Shown here: positions 26,597 through 35,724 of the stretch, piece after piece | Numbering within the stretch: the first letter of the stretch is position 1 | Layout of the letters: every line of letters starts with the position of its first letter | Assembly (NCBI RefSeq): GCF_007858255.1 | Contig: NZ_VFEU01000005.1 | Location: 186,001 to 250,000 of the forward strand | Length of the DNA stretch: 64,000 nt | From: Pseudomonas rhodesiae | Lineage (GTDB): Bacteria; Pseudomonadota; Gammaproteobacteria; Pseudomonadales; Pseudomonadaceae | Reading direction: 5' to 3' | Notes under the pieces: model-generated | What the model saw: only the letters and a program-made list of their open reading frames with translations | Database searches by the model: none | What the model was told of the DNA's origin: nothing | Translations under genes and position numbers: made by a program

Positions 26597-28306
26597 CTAG
26601 CGCGGTTCGATGTGGGCAATCATCAGTTGCACGGTTTCATTGCCACGAAACTCGTTCACATCCAGCTTGTAGGCCAATTCCACCCAACGCACCGTCGGGT
26701 TCGGCCAGACTTCCCGATCCACCCCGAACGCGATGCCGTCGAGCTTCACCGAACCGCACTCACTCTTGAGCACCACCTTCAGGTGCCGCTCCCCCACCAC
26801 CCGCTGCTCTACCAACTGGAACACCCCGTGAAACAACGGCTCGGGAAAATGCTGGCCCCAAGGGCCGGCATGCCGCAGAGCGCGGGCCAGTTCCAGGTGG
26901 AATTCCTCCACCGCCAAGGTGCCATCGGACAGCAGGCGCCCGGTGAGGTCTTCTTCACGCAATTGCCGACGCACTTCGGCATCGAAAGCTTCAGCGAACA
27001 GCGGGAAATTTTCCTCAGGCAACGTCAGCCCCGCCGCCATGGCGTGTCCGCCGTATTTTGCGATCAGCGTGGGATGCTGGCTAGCGACTACGGCCAGCGC
27101 GTCACGGATATGGAAACCCGGCACAGATCGCCCTGAGCCTTTAAGCAGGCCGTCACCGGCGTCGGCAAAGGCGATGGTCGGGCGGAAATAGCGTTCTTTC
27201 ATGCGCGACGCCAGGATGCCGATCACCCCCTGGTGCCACTCCGGATCGAACAGGCACAGGCCATAGGGCATGGAGTCCACCGGCAAGTCCTTAAGCTGGG
27301 CCAGGGCCTCGCGCTGCATGCCCTGCTCGATGGATTTACGGTCTTGGTTCATGCCGTCCAGTTGCGCGGCCATCTCACGCGCCGCAGCGAAATCGCGAGT
27401 CAGCAGGCATTCGATACCCAGGCTCATATCGTCCAGGCGCCCGGCGGCGTTGAGCCGTGGCCCGAGGATAAAGCCCAGGTCGGTGGAGGTGATTCGCGCC
27501 GCATCGCGCTTGGCCACTTCAAGGATTGCCTTGATCCCCGGTCGCGCGCGCCCGGCGCGAATACGCTCCAGCCCCTGATGGACGAGAATGCGATTGTTGG
27601 CGTCCAGGGGCACCACGTCGGCGACGCTGCCCAGGGCTACCAGATCGAGCAGGTCGCCGATATTGGGCTGTGGTGTGTTCGCATACCACCCCAACTCGCG
27701 CAGGCGCGCGCGCAGGGCCATCAATACATAGAAAATCACGCCGACACCGGCCAGGGCTTTGCTGGGGAACGTGCAGCCAGGCTGGTTCGGATTGACGATG
27801 GCGTCCGCCGCCGGCAACTCTTCCCCCGGCAAGTGGTGGTCGGTCACCAGCACCTTCAGCCCCGCCGCTTTTGCCGCTGCCACGCCTTCGACGCTGGAAA
27901 TACCGTTGTCCACGGTGATCAGCAATTGCGGTTCGCGCTGCAGGGCAACGGCGACGATTTCCGGCGTGAGGCCATAACCGTATTCGAAGCGGTTGGGCAC
28001 CAGATAATCGACATGGGCCGCACCCAGCAACCGCAGGCCCAGGGTGCCGACGGCGCTGGCCGTGGCGCCATCGGCATCGAAGTCGCCCACGATCAGGATG
28101 CGCTGGCGTTGCTCCAGCGCGGTCACCAGCAAGTCCACCGCGGTATCGATACCCTTGAGCTGCTGGTAGGGAATCAACCGCGCCAGGCTCTTGTCCAGCT
28201 CGGCCTCGGACTGCACCCCGCGCGCGGCGTAAAGGCGGGTCAACAGGGGCGGCAATTCACCAAGAAACGGCAGGACGGCGGGCAACGGACGAGGATCGAT
28301 ACGCAT
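26597..28306 (-). CDS. recJ: Single-stranded-DNA exonuclease RecJ
   Basis: A 569-residue 5'-3' exonuclease of the DHH superfamily, acting in RecF-pathway recombination and mismatch repair. Motif I is VGDFDADGATASA, motif III is VTDHHLPG, and the DHHA1 region has GGHAMAAGLTL. An OB-like C-terminal domain ends ETVQLMIAHIEPR. All metal-binding Asp/His motifs are present, and the length is standard. It is upstream of yaeQ in coordinates but both are on the minus strand, with yaeQ transcribed first. Confidence 0.96.
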   Translation of the reverse strand: MRIDPRPLPAVLPFLGELPPLLTRLYAARGVQSEAELDKSLARLIPYQQLKGIDTAVDLLVTALEQRQRILIVGDFDADGATASAVGTLGLRLLGAAHVDYLVPNRFEYGYGLTPEIVAVALQREPQLLITVDNGISSVEGVAAAKAAGLKVLVTDHHLPGEELPAADAIVNPNQPGCTFPSKALAGVGVIFYVLMALRARLRELGWYANTPQPNIGDLLDLVALGSVADVVPLDANNRILVHQGLERIRAGRARPGIKAILEVAKRDAARITSTDLGFILGPRLNAAGRLDDMSLGIECLLTRDFAAAREMAAQLDGMNQDRKSIEQGMQREALAQLKDLPVDSMPYGLCLFDPEWHQGVIGILASRMKERYFRPTIAFADAGDGLLKGSGRSVPGFHIRDALAVVASQHPTLIAKYGGHAMAAGLTLPEENFPLFAEAFDAEVRRQLREEDLTGRLLSDGTLAVEEFHLELARALRHAGPWGQHFPEPLFHGVFQLVEQRVVGERHLKVVLKSECGSVKLDGIAFGVDREVWPNPTVRWVELAYKLDVNEFRGNETVQLMIAHIEPR

Positions 28307-28373
28307 GGGGTGAAGGAAACTTCTCTTTAATACGACGGTTAAACGGCAAGGCTGAAATCAACTGACAGGCAAC

Positions 28374-28395
28374 GTGGGAGGGGCAGGCCCCTTCC
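28374..28395. repeat. Single REP-like palindrome between recJ and yaeQ
   Basis: GTGGGAGGGGCAGGCCCCTTCC, a shortened member of the window's REP family, in the 96-base gap between yaeQ and recJ. It could separate expression of the two genes. Confidence 0.65.
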
Positions 28396-28402
28396 GAGCG
28401 TT

Positions 28403-28945
28403 TCAACCACGCTCGCCGACCAGCCACTGCAACTGCACTTCATGCTGGCCACGGTCGTCGGTGACGAACATCGTGCCTTCGCTGATCATCACATCCCACT
28501 TGATCACCCTGGGCATGTCCTTGGCCAGGGTTTCGAGGACTTCCTGCGGCACAGCCGCGATGTGCACATTCTTCAGGTTAGCGGCGACCGGCACCACTTT
28601 GCCTTCCCAAACGCGCAGGCTGCCGTAGGCCAGCAGGCTGGTGCGCTCGGTGCGGCGCGAGCACCAGGTCAGGCGATCGGCATCGGGTTGGCCGACTTCA
28701 ATCCAGTGTAAAACCCGGTCATCCAGGCTTTTTTCCCACAGGGCCGGTTCGTCTACATCTGACAAACCACGCCCAAACGACAACTGCTCGTTGTACCAGA
28801 GGGCATAGGCCAGCAAACGCACGGTCATGCGCTCTTCGGTCTCCGACGGGTGGCGGGCGATGGTCTGTTTGACGCTCTCGTACACCGAACGGTCGAGGTC
28901 GGTGAGGTTGAGTTCGAATTTGTAGGTCGTGGACGGCTGGGCCAT
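28403..28945 (-). CDS. yaeQ: YaeQ family protein
   Basis: A 180-residue cytosolic protein with the YaeQ signature: TYKFELNLTDLDRSVYE, RHPSETEERMTVRLLAYALWYNEQLSFG, WIEVGQPDADRLTWCSRRT. The fold is PD-(D/E)XK nuclease-like, with E/D-Q-K residues in place (GQPDADR, KVVPV). No nuclease activity is established for the family. YaeQ was first linked to suppression of RfaH loss, which is disputed. It lies next to recJ, as in P. aeruginosa as I recall. Confidence 0.92.
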   Translation of the reverse strand: MAQPSTTYKFELNLTDLDRSVYESVKQTIARHPSETEERMTVRLLAYALWYNEQLSFGRGLSDVDEPALWEKSLDDRVLHWIEVGQPDADRLTWCSRRTERTSLLAYGSLRVWEGKVVPVAANLKNVHIAAVPQEVLETLAKDMPRVIKWDVMISEGTMFVTDDRGQHEVQLQWLVGERG

Positions 28946-29093
28946 GAACGGGCTTCTAGAGACAAGGAAAGGCGGCCAGTCTAACCGATGGCGAGGCCAA
29001 TCAACGAATCCTGCGCTGCATCACCCTTATCCCTGGGCCCCTCGCCTATGTTAAAAGGCATCACACACCTGTTCTGCGCAGCCAAGGATCCCC

Positions 29094-30293
29094 ATGTCGT
29101 TTAATGCCAAACCGCTTGCCGGCCTGAAAGTCATCGAACTCGGCACCCTGATCGCGGGCCCGTTCGCCTCACGTATCTGCGCAGAATTCGGCGCCGAGGT
29201 CATCAAGGTCGAATCCCCGGGCGGCGGCGATCCGCTGCGCAAATGGCGCAAGCTGTATGAAGGCACATCGCTGTGGTGGTTCGTGCAGGCGCGCAACAAG
29301 AAATCCCTCACGCTGAACCTCAAGCACCCGGATGGCCTGGCCATTCTTAAGCAACTGCTGGCGGACGCCGACATCTTGATCGAAAACTTCCGTCCCGGCG
29401 TGTTGGAAAAACTGGGCCTGAGTTGGGAAACCCTGCACGCGCTCAACCCGAAACTGGTCATGGTGCGCCTCTCGGGCTTTGGCCAGACCGGGCCGATGAA
29501 GGACCAGCCAGGGTTTGGCGCCGTGGGCGAGTCCATGGGCGGGCTGCGTTACATCACCGGTTTCGAGGACCGCCCGCCGGTGCGTACCGGGATCTCCATC
29601 GGAGATTCCATTGCAGCGCTATGGGCGGTGATCGGTGCGCTGATGGCGCTGCGGCATCGTGAGGTTAACGGCGGCCTGGGCCAGGTGGTCGATGTCGCGC
29701 TGTATGAAGCGATTTTCGCCATGATGGAAAGCATGATTCCCGAGTTCGACGTGTTCGGGTTTATCCGCGAACGCACCGGCAACATCATGCCCGGTATCAC
29801 GCCCTCCTCGATCCATACCAGTGCGGACGGCAAGCATGTGCAGATCGGCGCCAATGGCGATGCGATCTTCAAGCGCTTCATGGCCGCCATCGGCCGCGAA
29901 GACCTGGCCAACGATCCACAACTGGCCAGCAATGACGGGCGCGACAGCCGCCGTGACGAGCTGTACGGCGTAATCGATCGCTGGGTCAATTCGCTGCCAC
30001 TGGAGCAGGTGATCGAGCAATTGAATGGTGCCGAGGTGCCCGCCAGCCGCATCTACAGTGCCGAGGATATGCTGGGCGACCCGCAATTTCTGGCCCGCGA
30101 GATGTTCCTCAAGGCGCAGCTTCCGGGTGGCAAGGATTTCAAGATGCCGGGCATCGTGCCCAAGCTGTCGGATACCCCCGGCAGTTGCGAGTGGGTGGGC
30201 CCGCAACTGGGCGAGCATAACGGCGCTGTACTGGGTGAGCTGGGCTATGACGCCGCAGCGATTGTGCGCTTGCGCGAGGCAGGCGCCATCTGA
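29094..30293 (+). CDS. Class III (CaiB/BaiF) CoA-transferase
   Basis: A 399-residue enzyme of the formyl-CoA/carnitine CoA-transferase family. It moves CoA between carboxylic acids through an enzyme-bound acyl-CoA anhydride. Marks are LAGLKVIELGTLIAGPFASRICAEFGAEVIKVE, RNKKSLTLNLKHPDG, ENFRPGVLEKLGL, RLSGFGQTGP, and the catalytic Asp region VDVALYEAIFAMME. The substrate is not predictable. Its stop overlaps the next gene's start by one base (TGATG). A dehydrogenase partner often found beside such genes is absent here. Confidence 0.93.
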   Translation: MSFNAKPLAGLKVIELGTLIAGPFASRICAEFGAEVIKVESPGGGDPLRKWRKLYEGTSLWWFVQARNKKSLTLNLKHPDGLAILKQLLADADILIENFRPGVLEKLGLSWETLHALNPKLVMVRLSGFGQTGPMKDQPGFGAVGESMGGLRYITGFEDRPPVRTGISIGDSIAALWAVIGALMALRHREVNGGLGQVVDVALYEAIFAMMESMIPEFDVFGFIRERTGNIMPGITPSSIHTSADGKHVQIGANGDAIFKRFMAAIGREDLANDPQLASNDGRDSRRDELYGVIDRWVNSLPLEQVIEQLNGAEVPASRIYSAEDMLGDPQFLAREMFLKAQLPGGKDFKMPGIVPKLSDTPGSCEWVGPQLGEHNGAVLGELGYDAAAIVRLREAGAI

Positions 30294-31177
30294 TGCGCCA
30301 TGGGTGCGTACGCGGGTTTGCGCAGCTCTGTCTGGTGACTGCACTGGCCAGCGTGTGGCCAGCCTCGGCTCACGCGCAAGACACCGTGATCTGGCTGCTG
30401 CGGGATTTGCCGCCATTGACGATTTTCGACGGCCCCGGCAAAGGCCAGGGCGCCTTGGATCAGTTGCTGCCGCTGCTGATCGAGCGCCTGCCGGACTATC
30501 GCCACGAAGTGCTGCACGTCAATCGCGCACGCGGAACGCAAATGCTGCGCGAGGGGACGCTCATCTGCGATCCCTCGTTGCTTTGGACGGCGAAGCGTGC
30601 GGCATACGTTGCGTTTTCCAAACAGGCCTTTGTCGTCGCCAGCAATGGCGCGGCCATCCGCAGCAGCCAGGGTGAGCAGCTGGCGCGATTTATCAGCCAC
30701 GGTCAGTTGGACCTGCAGGCGTTTCTGGCTGCCCATGAAGCTCGGGTAGGCGCTGTTGCGGAACGAAGCTATGGACCGAATATCGATGAAGCGCTCAAGC
30801 AGACCGACACCCAGCACCTGGCCCTGCACTACGGCAACGATGCCATGGGCAGCCTGCTGCAAATGCAACGCCTGGGCAGACTGGAAGCGGTGCTCGGCTA
30901 TTGGCCCGAGATCCGCTATCACGCCCAGCAACAAGGCATTGCACCTGACGACTTGAGTTTCTACCCGATCAAAGGCTCCCCACCCTATCAGCACACCCAT
31001 ATCGGCTGCTCGAACACGCCCCAGGGGCGCCAGGCCATCACCCGCATCAATCAAGCGGTGCGTGACATCCCGCAGAAGCAGATACAACAAGCCTACGCCG
31101 CCTGGCTGGACCCGCTGATGCGCCAGAATTACCTGCGCGACAACCCGGAATTTTTTCAAGACTGGAACGAGCCCTGA
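30293..31177 (+). CDS. Periplasmic solute-binding-like protein (TIGR02285 type)
   Basis: A 294-residue exported protein with a signal peptide ending in AHAQD (cleavage near residue 28). The mature part resembles extracellular solute-binding family 3 proteins: VIWLLRDLPPLTIFDGPGKGQGALDQLLPLLIERLP at the start, RGTQMLREGTLICDPSLLWT in the middle, YWPEIRYHAQQQG later. I recall this pattern as the TIGR02285 group. No ABC permease is adjacent. It is coupled to the CoA-transferase gene by a one-base overlap and ends the operon at the terminator at 31196-31228. The ligand is unknown. Confidence 0.75.
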   Translation: MRHGCVRGFAQLCLVTALASVWPASAHAQDTVIWLLRDLPPLTIFDGPGKGQGALDQLLPLLIERLPDYRHEVLHVNRARGTQMLREGTLICDPSLLWTAKRAAYVAFSKQAFVVASNGAAIRSSQGEQLARFISHGQLDLQAFLAAHEARVGAVAERSYGPNIDEALKQTDTQHLALHYGNDAMGSLLQMQRLGRLEAVLGYWPEIRYHAQQQGIAPDDLSFYPIKGSPPYQHTHIGCSNTPQGRQAITRINQAVRDIPQKQIQQAYAAWLDPLMRQNYLRDNPEFFQDWNEP

Positions 31178-31195
31178 CAAATCGCAGGCAAAAAG

Positions 31196-31228
31196 AAACC
31201 CCGAAGAGTGGGGAGACACTTCGGGGTT
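31196..31228 (+). terminator. Terminator after the periplasmic binding-like gene
   Basis: AACCCCGAAG stem with CTTCGGGGTT around an AGTGGGGAGACA loop, 18 bases after the stop. The trailing T-run is weak on the plus strand (TTAAAC). Confidence 0.65.
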
Positions 31229-31349
31229 AAACGTGGCCTATCTAAAGACCAGTACAGCAAGCCACAAACACCGGAGCACAATGTTTGCTCTTGCTGTTAC
31301 AAAATCTGACCGGGCACGCTGTAGGAAGTTTCCATGAGTGAACAATTCT

Positions 31350-31634
31350 TCATGCGCAGGCAGCGCCACGGGTTTGGGCGGCATTGCGCAGAGCAGCGAT
31401 CACCGACGGTTCCAAGCGGCCTTCAGCGATTTTCAGGTCGCGCAGCAGGCAATCGACCACATCTACCAGCACCCGCTTATCCATCAACTGGGCGCGGTCG
31501 ACTTCACGTTCCACCACGATAGCGCCGGCAGGATTCTTCACGGTTACCAGGCATTCGCCTTGCACGCCAACGGTGGTCAGCGTAACCCGGTAAGGGCTCA
31601 GTGCTTCTTCGAGCAATAGGCTGATACTTTCCAT
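31350..31634 (-). CDS. DUF3509 domain protein
   Basis: A 94-residue cytosolic protein starting MESISLLLEEALSPYRVTL, with ECLVTVKNPAGAIVVEREVDRAQLMDKR and a C-terminal VVDCLLRDLKIAEGRL helix. This is the Pseudomonas-restricted DUF3509 family. ATG 31634 was chosen over the codon four residues upstream because GGTGAT lies at correct spacing. It stands alone. The family has no established function. The 270 bases between it and thrC hold only the thrC terminator. Confidence 0.8.
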   Translation of the reverse strand: MESISLLLEEALSPYRVTLTTVGVQGECLVTVKNPAGAIVVEREVDRAQLMDKRVLVDVVDCLLRDLKIAEGRLEPSVIAALRNAAQTRGAACA

Positions 31635-31844
31635 CTCGATCACCATTCAATAGTTCGGGAACAATCGTTTCAACGAGCGCTGCGTCTTTTCTAAATGACC
31701 GATTGCCATGTAGGAAAGTTCGCTTTTTCGTCGCTATGGACATCCGGGGTGTTCAGTTCAGCTTGCGCTTGGAACATGACAGACAAAAAACGGCGGCGCT
31801 GATCACGCGATGGCGGGTGTTGGCGGGTTTATCGGAGGCGAACG

Positions 31845-31884
31845 AAAAAAAACGCCGCTGCCCCATGAATGGGAAAGCGGCGTC
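31845..31884 (-). terminator. Rho-independent terminator of thrC
   Basis: On the minus strand the stem is ACGCCGCT...AGCGGCGT with inner CCCA/TGGG pairing, followed by a run of eight T. It lies 22 bases beyond the thrC stop. Confidence 0.9.
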
Positions 31885-31905
31885 TCTTACGCGGGCAAAT
31901 CAGCC

Positions 31906-33315
31906 TTACAGCGGCTTGCCTCGGTTACCGTGTTGGCTGACAAACGCCTGCACGGCCTTCAGGTCATTGGCCAGTACGGTGCAACGTTCTTCACGCTCGA
32001 AGAGGTCCGCCAGGTGCGTCGGCAACTCCAGCGCCTTGCCAACGCCCGCCTTTTCCACCGCTTCCGGGAACTTGACCGGGTGGGCCGTGCCCAGGATCAC
32101 CATCGGGATATCCAGGCTGCGACGGCATTCCCGTGCGGCCTTCACGCCGATGGCAGTGTGCGGGTCGAGCAGCTCGCCGGTCTGGGCATAGACTTCAGCG
32201 ATGGTTTCGCAGGTCTGTGCATCGTCCACGGCCAGGGAATCGAACAACTTGCGGGTTTCGGTCCAGCGCTCTTGCTCGACGCTGAAACCGCCGCCTTGCT
32301 TGAAGTTGTCCATCAAACCGGCAATGGCCGCCCCGTTGCGACCGTGCATGTCGAACAGCAGACGCTCGAAGTTCGACGACACCATGATGTCCATGGACGG
32401 CGACAAGGTTGCGTGCAGGGTTTCCTTGACGTACTGGTTGCCGCTCATAAAGCGGTGCAGGATGTCGTTGCGGTTGGTGGCGACGATCAACTGGTTGATC
32501 GGCAGGCCCATGTTGCGCGCCAGGTAACCGGCGAAGATGTCGCCGAAGTTGCCGGTCGGCACCGAGAACGACACCGAACGCGCTGGGCCGCCCAACTGCA
32601 GGGCTGCGTGGAAGTAGTAGACGATCTGAGCCATGATCCGCGCCCAGTTGATCGAGTTCACCGCCACCAGACGCGTGCCCTTGAGGAAGCTTTGGTCGGC
32701 GAAGCTGTTCTTGACCATTTCCTGGCAGTCATCGAAGTTACCTTCGATGGCGATGTTGTGGATATTGTCGCCGAAGATAGTCGTCATCTGACGGCGCTGC
32801 ACTTCCGACACCCGCTTGTGCGGATGCAGGATGAAAATGTCGACGTTTTCGCAGTGCTTGCAGCCTTCAATCGCCGCCGAACCGGTATCACCGGAGGTGG
32901 CACCGATGATCACCACGCGCTCGCCACGCTTGGCCAGCACGTAATCCAGCAGGCGACCCAGCAGTTGCAGCGCAAAGTCCTTGAACGCCAGGGTCGGGCC
33001 GTGGAACAGCTCCAAGACCCACTCGTTGCCGTTCAACTGACGCAACGGTGCGATGGCGCTGTGGGAAAACACGCCGTAGGTTTCTTCCAGAATCTTTTTG
33101 AAGTCCGCATCTGGAATGCTGCCGGTGACGAACGGGCGCATCACCCGAAACGCCAGCTCGTGGTACGGCAGGCCAGACCAGGAGGCAATTTCTTCCTGGG
33201 TAAAACGTGGCAGGTTTTCCGGCACGTACAGACCGCCGTCGGTGGCAAGACCTGCCAGCAGGACGTCTTCGAAATTCAGGGCCGGTGCCTGGCCGCGGGT
33301 GCTGATGTAGCGCAT
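31906..33315 (-). CDS. thrC: Threonine synthase
   Basis: A 469-residue PLP enzyme that converts O-phosphohomoserine to threonine. The N-terminus MRYISTRGQAPALNFEDVLLAGLATDGGLYVPE is characteristic. The PLP Lys is in HGPTLAFKDFALQLLG, and the phosphate-binding loop is GATSGDTGSAAIEG. Its length fits the longer (class I) bacterial type. It is transcribed after hom; about 100 bases with short repeats separate the two. It ends at a strong terminator. Confidence 0.97.
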   Translation of the reverse strand: MRYISTRGQAPALNFEDVLLAGLATDGGLYVPENLPRFTQEEIASWSGLPYHELAFRVMRPFVTGSIPDADFKKILEETYGVFSHSAIAPLRQLNGNEWVLELFHGPTLAFKDFALQLLGRLLDYVLAKRGERVVIIGATSGDTGSAAIEGCKHCENVDIFILHPHKRVSEVQRRQMTTIFGDNIHNIAIEGNFDDCQEMVKNSFADQSFLKGTRLVAVNSINWARIMAQIVYYFHAALQLGGPARSVSFSVPTGNFGDIFAGYLARNMGLPINQLIVATNRNDILHRFMSGNQYVKETLHATLSPSMDIMVSSNFERLLFDMHGRNGAAIAGLMDNFKQGGGFSVEQERWTETRKLFDSLAVDDAQTCETIAEVYAQTGELLDPHTAIGVKAARECRRSLDIPMVILGTAHPVKFPEAVEKAGVGKALELPTHLADLFEREERCTVLANDLKAVQAFVSQHGNRGKPL

Positions 33316-33340
33316 AAAAGCAAACCTTTGGTTTGAGCTT

Positions 33341-33415
33341 CAAGCTTCAAGCTACAAGCGGCAAGTTAAAGCTGATCGGCTTTTACCTGCAGCTTGCAGC
33401 TAATAGCTTGCAGCT
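33341..33415. repeat. AGCTTGCAGCTTGAAGCT-type repeat cluster between hom and thrC
   Basis: Short units related to CAAGCTTCAAGCT and, inverted, AGCTTGCAGCT occur on both sides of a central GCTGATCGGC. They form a long imperfect inverted repeat in the hom-thrC gap. This is a different family from the GTGGGAGG REP elements. Confidence 0.7.
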
Positions 33416-33418
33416 GGA

Positions 33419-34723
33419 TTAATTCAAATGTTCGACGCGAATCCGTACAACCGGCCCAACCACACCCTGGAGCGCTTCCAGTGCCTGGATGGCATCGTTA
33501 ATGTGCTGTTCGAGCACGCGGTGGGTCAGCAGGATCATTGGCACTTGGCCGTTTTGCTCCTCGACTTCCTTCTGCATGATCGACTCGATGTTGATGCCCC
33601 GCTCCGACAGGATGCTGGCCACCTGAGCCAACACGCCCGGGTGATCCTGGGCCTGGATGCGCAGGTAGTAGGCGCTTTCGCACGCCTCGATCGGCAGAAT
33701 CGGATGGGCCGACAGCGAGTCCGGCTGGAAGGCCAGGTGCGGCACACGGTTTTCCGGGTCGCTGGTCATGGCGCGAACCACGTCCACCAGGTCGGCGATC
33801 ACCGACGAAGCGGTAGGCTCCATGCCGGCGCCGGCGCCGTAGAACAGGGTCGAACCTGCGGCGTCACCGTTGACCATCACCGCGTTCATCACGCCATTGA
33901 CGTTGGCGATCAGGCGGTCGGCCGGGATCAGCGTCGGGTGCACACGCAACTCGATACCCGCCGGCGTGCTGCGAGCCACGCCCAGGTGCTTGATGCGGTA
34001 GCCCAAGGCTTCGGCGTAGTTGACGTCGGCGGTAGTCAGCTTGGTGATGCCTTCGGTGTAGGCCTTGTCGAATTGCAGCGGGATACCAAAGGCGATGGAC
34101 GCCAGGATGGTCAGCTTGTGTGCCGCGTCGATGCCTTCCACGTCGAAGGTCGGATCGGCTTCGGCGTAGCCCAGAGCCTGGGCTTCGGCCAGCACGTCTT
34201 CGAAGGTGCGGCCCTTCTCGCGCATTTCGGTGAGGATGAAGTTACCGGTGCCGTTGATGATGCCGGCCACCCAGTTGATACGGTTAGCCGACAGGCCTTC
34301 ACGGATCGCCTTGATCACCGGGATACCGCCGGCCACTGCGGCTTCGAACGCCACGATCACGCCCTTCTCGCGGGCCTTGGCGAAAATTTCGTTGCCATAC
34401 ACGGCGATCAGCGCCTTGTTGGCGGTGACCACATGCTTGCCGTTCTCAATGGCTTTGAGCACCAGCTCGCGGGCCACGGTGTAGCCCCCGACCAGCTCGA
34501 TGACGATATCGATTTCAGGGTTGGTGGCCACGGCGAAGACATCGTTGGTAATCGCAATACCGGTCGTTTGGAACTGAGGCTTTGGCGAACGCGTGGCAAT
34601 TTGCGCCACTTCAATTCCACGCCCTGCACGGCGCGAAATTTCTTCAGCGTTACGCTGAAGGACGTTGAAGGTGCCGCCACCGACGGTCCCTAACCCACAG
34701 ATGCCTACTTTGACCGGTTTCAC
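33419..34723 (-). CDS. hom: Homoserine dehydrogenase
   Basis: A 434-residue NAD(P)-dependent enzyme reducing aspartate semialdehyde to homoserine. The nucleotide-binding site is VGICGLGTVGGGTFNVL; the catalytic region has KHVVTANKALIA and GYAEADPTFDVEG. A C-terminal ACT domain (from about residue 350, YYLRIQAQDHPGVLAQVASILSERG) probably mediates threonine feedback. GTG 34723 was chosen because GGGGAG lies upstream; an ATG five codons earlier overlaps that site. It precedes thrC in the direction of transcription. Confidence 0.96.
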   Translation of the reverse strand: MKPVKVGICGLGTVGGGTFNVLQRNAEEISRRAGRGIEVAQIATRSPKPQFQTTGIAITNDVFAVATNPEIDIVIELVGGYTVARELVLKAIENGKHVVTANKALIAVYGNEIFAKAREKGVIVAFEAAVAGGIPVIKAIREGLSANRINWVAGIINGTGNFILTEMREKGRTFEDVLAEAQALGYAEADPTFDVEGIDAAHKLTILASIAFGIPLQFDKAYTEGITKLTTADVNYAEALGYRIKHLGVARSTPAGIELRVHPTLIPADRLIANVNGVMNAVMVNGDAAGSTLFYGAGAGMEPTASSVIADLVDVVRAMTSDPENRVPHLAFQPDSLSAHPILPIEACESAYYLRIQAQDHPGVLAQVASILSERGINIESIMQKEVEEQNGQVPMILLTHRVLEQHINDAIQALEALQGVVGPVVRIRVEHLN

Positions 34724-34771
34724 TGAAGAACTCCCCATGAAACGGCCGACGCTAGGTCGGCCGTGGAAAAC

Positions 34772-34789
34772 AGCCGCACAACTGCGGCT
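34772..34789 (-). terminator. Hairpin terminator of dsbC
   Basis: AGCCGCA/TGCGGCT around a four-base loop, followed on the minus strand by GTTTT, 63 bases after the dsbC stop. A second hairpin, CGGCCGAC/GTCGGCCG at 34743-34763, follows just before hom. Confidence 0.7.
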
Positions 34790-34852
34790 TTCAATTAATG
34801 GTCCGTCGACTCATCGGCGGACCACGATCGTCAAAGATTCGACGATGCTGGT

Positions 34853-35584
34853 TTATTTGGCACTCAGCGCCAGTTTGGCAACTTGTGGTGCCGGCTGGTA
34901 GCCCGGAATCACTTGACCGTCCGCCAATACGATGGCCGGTGTACCGTTCACGCCAATGGACTGGCCGAGAGCGAACTGCTTGGATACCGGGTTGGCGCAT
35001 TTGGCGGCCTTGATTTCCTTACCGTCGACCATCTTGTCCATCGCCGCCTTCTTGTCGGCTGAACACCACACGGCCTGCAATTGTTCATCGCCCGGCGAGC
35101 CCAGCCCCTGACGCGGGAACGCGACGTAGCGCACTTCCACACCCAGCTTGTTCAGCTCAGGCACTTCGGCGTGCAGTTTGTGGCAGTACGGGCAGGTGGT
35201 GTCGGTAAACACGGTGATGTGGGTCTTGGTTTCGCCGATGGCCGGGTAGACCACCGTTTCAGCCACGGGAATGCCATTGATCAGCTTGGACACGCCCAGG
35301 CGCTCGGCCTTCTCGGTCAGGTTGACGGGCTTGCCGTCCTTGAGCTGGAACAGGTAGCCCTGGACGATGTACTGACCATCGGCGCTGGCGTACAGCACGC
35401 GGCTGCCCTTGAGCTTGACCTCGTACAGACCGGCCATGGGGCTGGCGCTGATGCTTTCGATCGGTGTGTCGAGCTGCAGATTGGCCAGGCTCTTGCGAAT
35501 GGTCTGCTCGGCAGCATCATCAGCGAAGGCAAACGAGGAAACCAACGCAATCGCTGCGGCGGCAATAATCTGGGTCAAGCGCAT
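34853..35584 (-). CDS. dsbC: Thiol:disulfide interchange protein DsbC
   Basis: A 243-residue periplasmic disulfide isomerase. Its signal peptide is MRLTQIIAAAAIALVSSFAFAD. An N-terminal dimerisation domain precedes a thioredoxin-fold domain with active site CPYC (FTDTTCPYCHKLH) and a cis-Pro loop (VNGTPAIVLADG). The second Cys pair of DsbC-type proteins is also visible (WCSADKK and KCANP). ATG 35584 has AGGAG five bases upstream. It lies between xerD and hom, as is common in gammaproteobacteria. Confidence 0.96.
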   Translation of the reverse strand: MRLTQIIAAAAIALVSSFAFADDAAEQTIRKSLANLQLDTPIESISASPMAGLYEVKLKGSRVLYASADGQYIVQGYLFQLKDGKPVNLTEKAERLGVSKLINGIPVAETVVYPAIGETKTHITVFTDTTCPYCHKLHAEVPELNKLGVEVRYVAFPRQGLGSPGDEQLQAVWCSADKKAAMDKMVDGKEIKAAKCANPVSKQFALGQSIGVNGTPAIVLADGQVIPGYQPAPQVAKLALSAK

Positions 35585-35724
35585 GGGAACTCCTGAAGGC
35601 AGATGCAGGGACGGGAAGGAACACCGATCTGGAAACACGGGCCGGGACCGTCCCCTTTGCTAACCGGCAAAGCCTACCACAGTTGGGCCGCAGGGCAGCC
35701 CGTGGCGGAATAAATTGGCGGTTT

